The position numbers were made by a program, and so were the translations under genes. A model generated the notes under the pieces. It was not told the DNA's origin. It made no database searches and worked only from the letters and a program-made list of their open reading frames with translations. A stretch of 25,357 bases of DNA from the NCBI GenBank assembly GCA_023444705.1, contig JAEXMB010000037.1, positions 1-25,357 of the forward strand. Reading direction: 5' to 3'. This DNA comes from Pseudomonadota bacterium. GTDB lineage: Bacteria > Pseudomonadota > Alphaproteobacteria > Micavibrionales > UBA2020. Below are positions 22,133 through 25,357 of this stretch, piece by piece. The stretch's first letter is position 1, and each line of letters begins with the position of its first letter.

Positions 22133-24505
22133 ATGTCTTTCTTTCGGCCACTACGCCAGCCATCCGCACTTTGCGGCACTGCCTTTGTCATGGCAGTGTT
22201 GCTGGCATCTGTTGCGCCGCTGTCAAAGGCATGGGCACAGCAATCCTTTCCCGCCCTTGACCCCGCCAGCGTTCCCGGCGCCAGCGCGCCAGCAACGCCG
22301 CTTGTCGTTGCGGAGCCACTTGCCGATCAGGCCACAGTTGCCGAGCTGTTTGCCGTCCCGCAAGCGACGACCCAGCAAGCACCCGATCCCGAAGCGGTCG
22401 ATTTTAGCGCCGACCATGTCACCTATGATGACCCTGCACAGACGGTGACCGCCACTGGCAATGTCGACATGTTGCAAGACGGCCAGCACCTGCGCGCGGA
22501 TGAAATCAGCTATGCGATCGGTACCGACAAGGTCGCAGCCAAAGGCAACGTCGTGCTGACCATGCCCAACGGCGACGTGCATCGTGCGGAACAACTGGAA
22601 CTCACCGAAAAAATGCGCTCCGGCGTGATCAAAGGCATGTTGTCCAAGTTAACCGACGGATCGCGCTTTACCGCCAGCGAAGGCATTCGTCAGGCCGGCG
22701 TGCGTACGACCATGCGCGATGCAACCTATACGCCCTGCAAAGTATGCGAGACCAACCCCAAGCCGCTGTGGCAGATCAAGGCCGACAAGGTCGTGCATGA
22801 CGAAGTGAACAAAAGCATTAAATACAAGAACGCGCGCATGGAATTTGCAGGCGTGCCGTTCTTCTACACGCCGATGTTTGCCCACCCGGACCCCAGCGTG
22901 AAGCGCAAAAGCGGCTTCCTGCGCCCTGAATACGGCTGGTCAAGTGATACCGGCGGCTATCTTGAAAGTGCATATTATTTCGGCGACATCGCGCCCAACA
23001 TCGACGCGACCTTACGCCTGCGCCCGACGATGGAACGTGGCGTGCTGACGCAAGGCGAATGGCGCCAGCGCTTTGAGCGCGGCAGCATCCAGATTGATGC
23101 CGGCGGTGTGCAATCCGACCGCGACGAAGAAGACGGCCGCGTTGAACAAAATCGCGACCGCGGCCATATCTTCGCCAATGGCCTGTTCAACCTTTCCGAT
23201 ACATGGCGCGCGGGCTTCAACGCCGCCGCTGTCAGCGACAAGAGCTATCTGCGCCTCTACGATATCGACGAAGACAAAGACAGAGACGACATCCTTGAAA
23301 ATACCCTTTACCTCGAACGTCTGTCGGGCCGCGACTACACCAATGTGCGCGCGCTGGCGTTTCGCGACCTGCGCCTTGGTCCGCGCCCCAAGCAGGCCGA
23401 AATCGTGCCCGAGCTGACCCACCGCATGTATGGCGCGCCCAAGGCGACCTTTGGCGGGCGCTGGGAAGCGGGCGTATCGAGCATGTATCTGCACCGCGGC
23501 GATAATGACGAGCAAGATGTGCAGCGTGGCTCCGCCGACATCGGCTGGGAGCGCCGCTTTGTGGCGGATAGCGGCCTTGTGTCGACACTGCGCGGCACAG
23601 CGCGCGTTGATGCGTACAAGGTTCTCGACAACAACCTGTTGCCGCCCGGCGTCAGCGACGAAACCGAGGACGTGCGCGGCAATGCCGTGGCCAGCCTTGT
23701 CACCAGCTATCCGATGCAAAAGCGTTTTGACAGCGTGAGCTGGCTGGTCGAGCCGATCTTTGGCGTCGCGCTCAGCCCGCAAATCGACGAGCGCGAATTC
23801 GATATTCCCAACGAGGACAGCCTCGACGTCATCATCGATACCAGTAACCTGTTCAGCGACAACCGCTTTTCAGGCATCGACCGTCAGGAAGACGGCACCC
23901 GCATCAACTACGGCTTTAAAACCGGACTGTTCGGCGACAACGGACGTTACGGCACGGTTTATCTGGGCCAGACCCGCCGCTTTGACAATGCGTCGTATTA
24001 TCCGCAAGGGTCGGGGCTTGAGGGCAAGGTATCATCCTATGTCGGGCAGATCGCCATCGGGCTGGACAAGGCGTTGCAGGCGGATTATCGCATCCAGCTC
24101 GACAACAACAATTTCGCCTCGCAACGCCACGAACTCGGCGCGACCAGCACGCTTGGCAACTTTACCAATACCGGCCGCTACATGTACATCAACGGCATTC
24201 AGGGCACGGATTTCACCGAGACGCGCGAACAGGCTGAGCTTGCGACGGAATACCGCTTCACGCCCGTCTGGCGCGGCTACGGCGCGGCACTCTATGACCT
24301 TGGCGAGGAACCCGGCCTGCGCCGTGCGCGGCTGGGACTTGGCTATGCGGATGAATGTTTCTCGTTCGCGCTTGAAGGCACGCGTAACCTGACCAACGAT
24401 GCGGCGGGTGAAAGCGAGACGTCGATCATGGCGCGCATCGGCTTCAAGAATATCGGCGAGTTCAGCGGGCCGGAAATTTCGCTGAAATCACAAGCCAACC
24501 AATGA
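22133..24505 (+). CDS. lptD: LPS-assembly outer-membrane protein LptD
   Basis: LptD, with the lipoprotein LptE, inserts lipopolysaccharide into the outer leaflet of the outer membrane. The 790-residue precursor has a signal peptide with likely cleavage after AWA (about residue 35). An OstA/LptA-like beta-jellyroll follows at about 85-235, showing the repeated pattern around VTATGNVDM and VAAKGNVVL. Then comes the conserved KNARMEFAGVPFFYTP segment leading into a large beta-barrel. Cys202 and Cys205 (CKVC) in the periplasmic part and Cys742 in YADECFSF near the end could form the disulfides that LptD needs to mature. The usual neighbours (lptF/G, surA, pdxA) are absent; it stands after rhlE with its own promoter. 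Confidence 0.94.
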   Translation: MSFFRPLRQPSALCGTAFVMAVLLASVAPLSKAWAQQSFPALDPASVPGASAPATPLVVAEPLADQATVAELFAVPQATTQQAPDPEAVDFSADHVTYDDPAQTVTATGNVDMLQDGQHLRADEISYAIGTDKVAAKGNVVLTMPNGDVHRAEQLELTEKMRSGVIKGMLSKLTDGSRFTASEGIRQAGVRTTMRDATYTPCKVCETNPKPLWQIKADKVVHDEVNKSIKYKNARMEFAGVPFFYTPMFAHPDPSVKRKSGFLRPEYGWSSDTGGYLESAYYFGDIAPNIDATLRLRPTMERGVLTQGEWRQRFERGSIQIDAGGVQSDRDEEDGRVEQNRDRGHIFANGLFNLSDTWRAGFNAAAVSDKSYLRLYDIDEDKDRDDILENTLYLERLSGRDYTNVRALAFRDLRLGPRPKQAEIVPELTHRMYGAPKATFGGRWEAGVSSMYLHRGDNDEQDVQRGSADIGWERRFVADSGLVSTLRGTARVDAYKVLDNNLLPPGVSDETEDVRGNAVASLVTSYPMQKRFDSVSWLVEPIFGVALSPQIDEREFDIPNEDSLDVIIDTSNLFSDNRFSGIDRQEDGTRINYGFKTGLFGDNGRYGTVYLGQTRRFDNASYYPQGSGLEGKVSSYVGQIAIGLDKALQADYRIQLDNNNFASQRHELGATSTLGNFTNTGRYMYINGIQGTDFTETREQAELATEYRFTPVWRGYGAALYDLGEEPGLRRARLGLGYADECFSFALEGTRNLTNDAAGESETSIMARIGFKNIGEFSGPEISLKSQANQ

Positions 24506-24548
24506 CAATAAAAAGCCGCACGCGGCACCCACAACAGGAGAGCAGAAG

Positions 24549-25274
24549 ATGAACTACATGATGTTTGAATCCGGCGGCAGCTCCCGCCGTCGCGCCAAGG
24601 AACGCCGCCGCAAGATGATGTTCCGCTTTGTGCTGTTCGCGCTTGTCTGCGGCTTTTTCTTCTGGTTCGGCGGCGAGATGGTCCGCAGCAGCGAAGTCGC
24701 CTATAAAACTCGCGCGCAAAAGCTGGAAAAAGAACGCGAAGCCGTCGATCAAAAGCTGATTACCCTGCAATCCGAAGTGCAGTCGACCGCCATCCGCTAT
24801 CAGCAGCTTGAGGAAAAGTACAAGCAGGAAGTGCCGCAAGGCGCATTCAAGGACCTGACCGATCTGGTCAAAAAGCGCCTTGATGCCGGTATTCGCCCCG
24901 ATCGTCTGGCCTTTATCATCGATCAGGCCAGCCCGCCCAAGAACTGCTCGCAAGCCGTCGCCAAGCGTTTCGTCGTCAAGACGCCCGTCTATAGCGGCCC
25001 GCACGGCACAGTCGCCTTTGGCAACGGCGCCATCACTGTCACGGGCGAGGGCAAGTCAGCCATCGGCAGCAGCGGCAGCCCCGAGGCCTGGTATGATCCC
25101 GGCAAGCCGGTCAAGGTCAAGTTCATCGAGCTTGGCGGCAAGGAAACAACCAAAGAAGGTCTGCTACCTATCCAGCATTCGATGGTCGTCGGCAACAAGG
25201 AATACCGCTTTACGGTGGCCGCGGGAGAGCGTTCGTTCATCGCTGTCACGTCAGACAGTTGCGATTACCCCTAA
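24549..25274 (+). CDS. Single-pass membrane protein with periplasmic coiled coil, unknown function
   Basis: The 241-residue protein starts with a short basic cytoplasmic part (SSRRRAKERRRK, 11-22) and one membrane helix (about 24-42). A coiled coil follows (about 50-95, rich in Glu, Lys and Gln), then a segment with GAFKDLTDLVKKRLDAG. A C-terminal domain of about 110 residues is rich in Gly, Val and Thr and looks beta-stranded. Positive-inside charge places the C-terminal part in the periplasm. Two cysteines (Cys133 and Cys238) flank this domain and could form a disulfide. AGGAG precedes the ATG. It begins 43 bases after lptD and ends the transcript. I do not recognise the family; an envelope role is likely from topology and neighbour. 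Confidence 0.8.
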   Translation: MNYMMFESGGSSRRRAKERRRKMMFRFVLFALVCGFFFWFGGEMVRSSEVAYKTRAQKLEKEREAVDQKLITLQSEVQSTAIRYQQLEEKYKQEVPQGAFKDLTDLVKKRLDAGIRPDRLAFIIDQASPPKNCSQAVAKRFVVKTPVYSGPHGTVAFGNGAITVTGEGKSAIGSSGSPEAWYDPGKPVKVKFIELGGKETTKEGLLPIQHSMVVGNKEYRFTVAAGERSFIAVTSDSCDYP

Positions 25275-25297
25275 AGGATCACCGCCGCTAATAAAAA

Positions 25298-25334
25298 ACG
25301 CCGCCAGTAGATGGCGGCGTGTTTTTTTTTTTTT
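25298..25334 (+). terminator. Intrinsic terminator after the lptD transcript
   Basis: A perfect 9-bp stem, ACGCCGCCA (25298-25306) with TGGCGGCGT (25312-25320), encloses a 5-base loop and is followed by one G and thirteen T. It lies 23 bases after the last stop. The rest of the window (25335-25357) shows nothing. Confidence 0.93.
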
Positions 25335-25357
25335 GGGGGAAAAGCCGGTTCTTTGGG

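Noticed and set aside
1..25357. Mobile elements, CRISPR arrays, tRNA or rRNA genes, phage or toxin-antitoxin modules
   Set aside because: No transposase, integrase, regularly spaced repeats, cloverleaf-like intergenic sequence or paired toxin-antitoxin frames were found; all gaps are shorter than 220 bases.

Overview
The window is a gene-dense, moderately GC-rich stretch from a Gram-negative bacterium, almost certainly an alphaproteobacterium. The main evidence is an NrnC-type DEDDy oligoribonuclease (NrnC replaces Orn in this class), the order hom-glpX-recJ, and an LPS-export barrel (LptD) that implies an LPS-bearing outer membrane. No tRNA, rRNA, insertion sequence, CRISPR array or phage gene was seen. 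Most of the region looks like ordinary chromosome. The genus cannot be fixed from sequence reading alone.

Layout. 1-2404 (+): an M48 zinc metallopeptidase cut by the window edge, a type II phosphomannose-isomerase-like cupin, then a promoter with an overlapping dyad, cysQ and a 43-residue membrane protein. 2405-3609 (+): an AT-rich promoter region, rplM-rpsI (ribosomal L13-S9) and a strong intrinsic terminator. 3621-4853 (+): a deoxynucleoside kinase and a gamma-type carbonic anhydrase. 5040-9797 (+): a tightly overlapping run of a proline-rich lipoprotein, hom, glpX and recJ, each stop overlapping the next start. 9936-11837 (+): a nucleotidyltransferase of unknown role, then nrnC. 12053-16038 (+): a three-gene cassette with a TelA-family protein and two large soluble proteins that I do not recognise. 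16035-20605 (-): HAD phosphatase, deoC, a small membrane protein and an ALDH16-type double aldehyde dehydrogenase. 20699-22021 (+): a DEAD-box RNA helicase of the RhlE type. 22133-25274 (+): lptD and a single-pass coiled-coil membrane protein, ending in an intrinsic terminator.

How they work together. The reverse-strand operon reads as deoxyribose-phosphate breakdown: DeoC releases acetaldehyde plus glyceraldehyde 3-phosphate, and the aldehyde dehydrogenase could oxidise the acetaldehyde. RecJ, NrnC and CysQ deal with DNA ends, short RNA fragments and pAp, although they are not one operon. The most interesting part is the TelA-family cassette. It has its own likely promoter, a hairpin plus T-run just before its first ribosome binding site, and a second, terminator-like hairpin between genes 1 and 2. 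Genes 2 and 3 appear to share an N-terminal domain, so they may be diverged paralogues. Its function is unknown. It is the best candidate here for an undescribed system.
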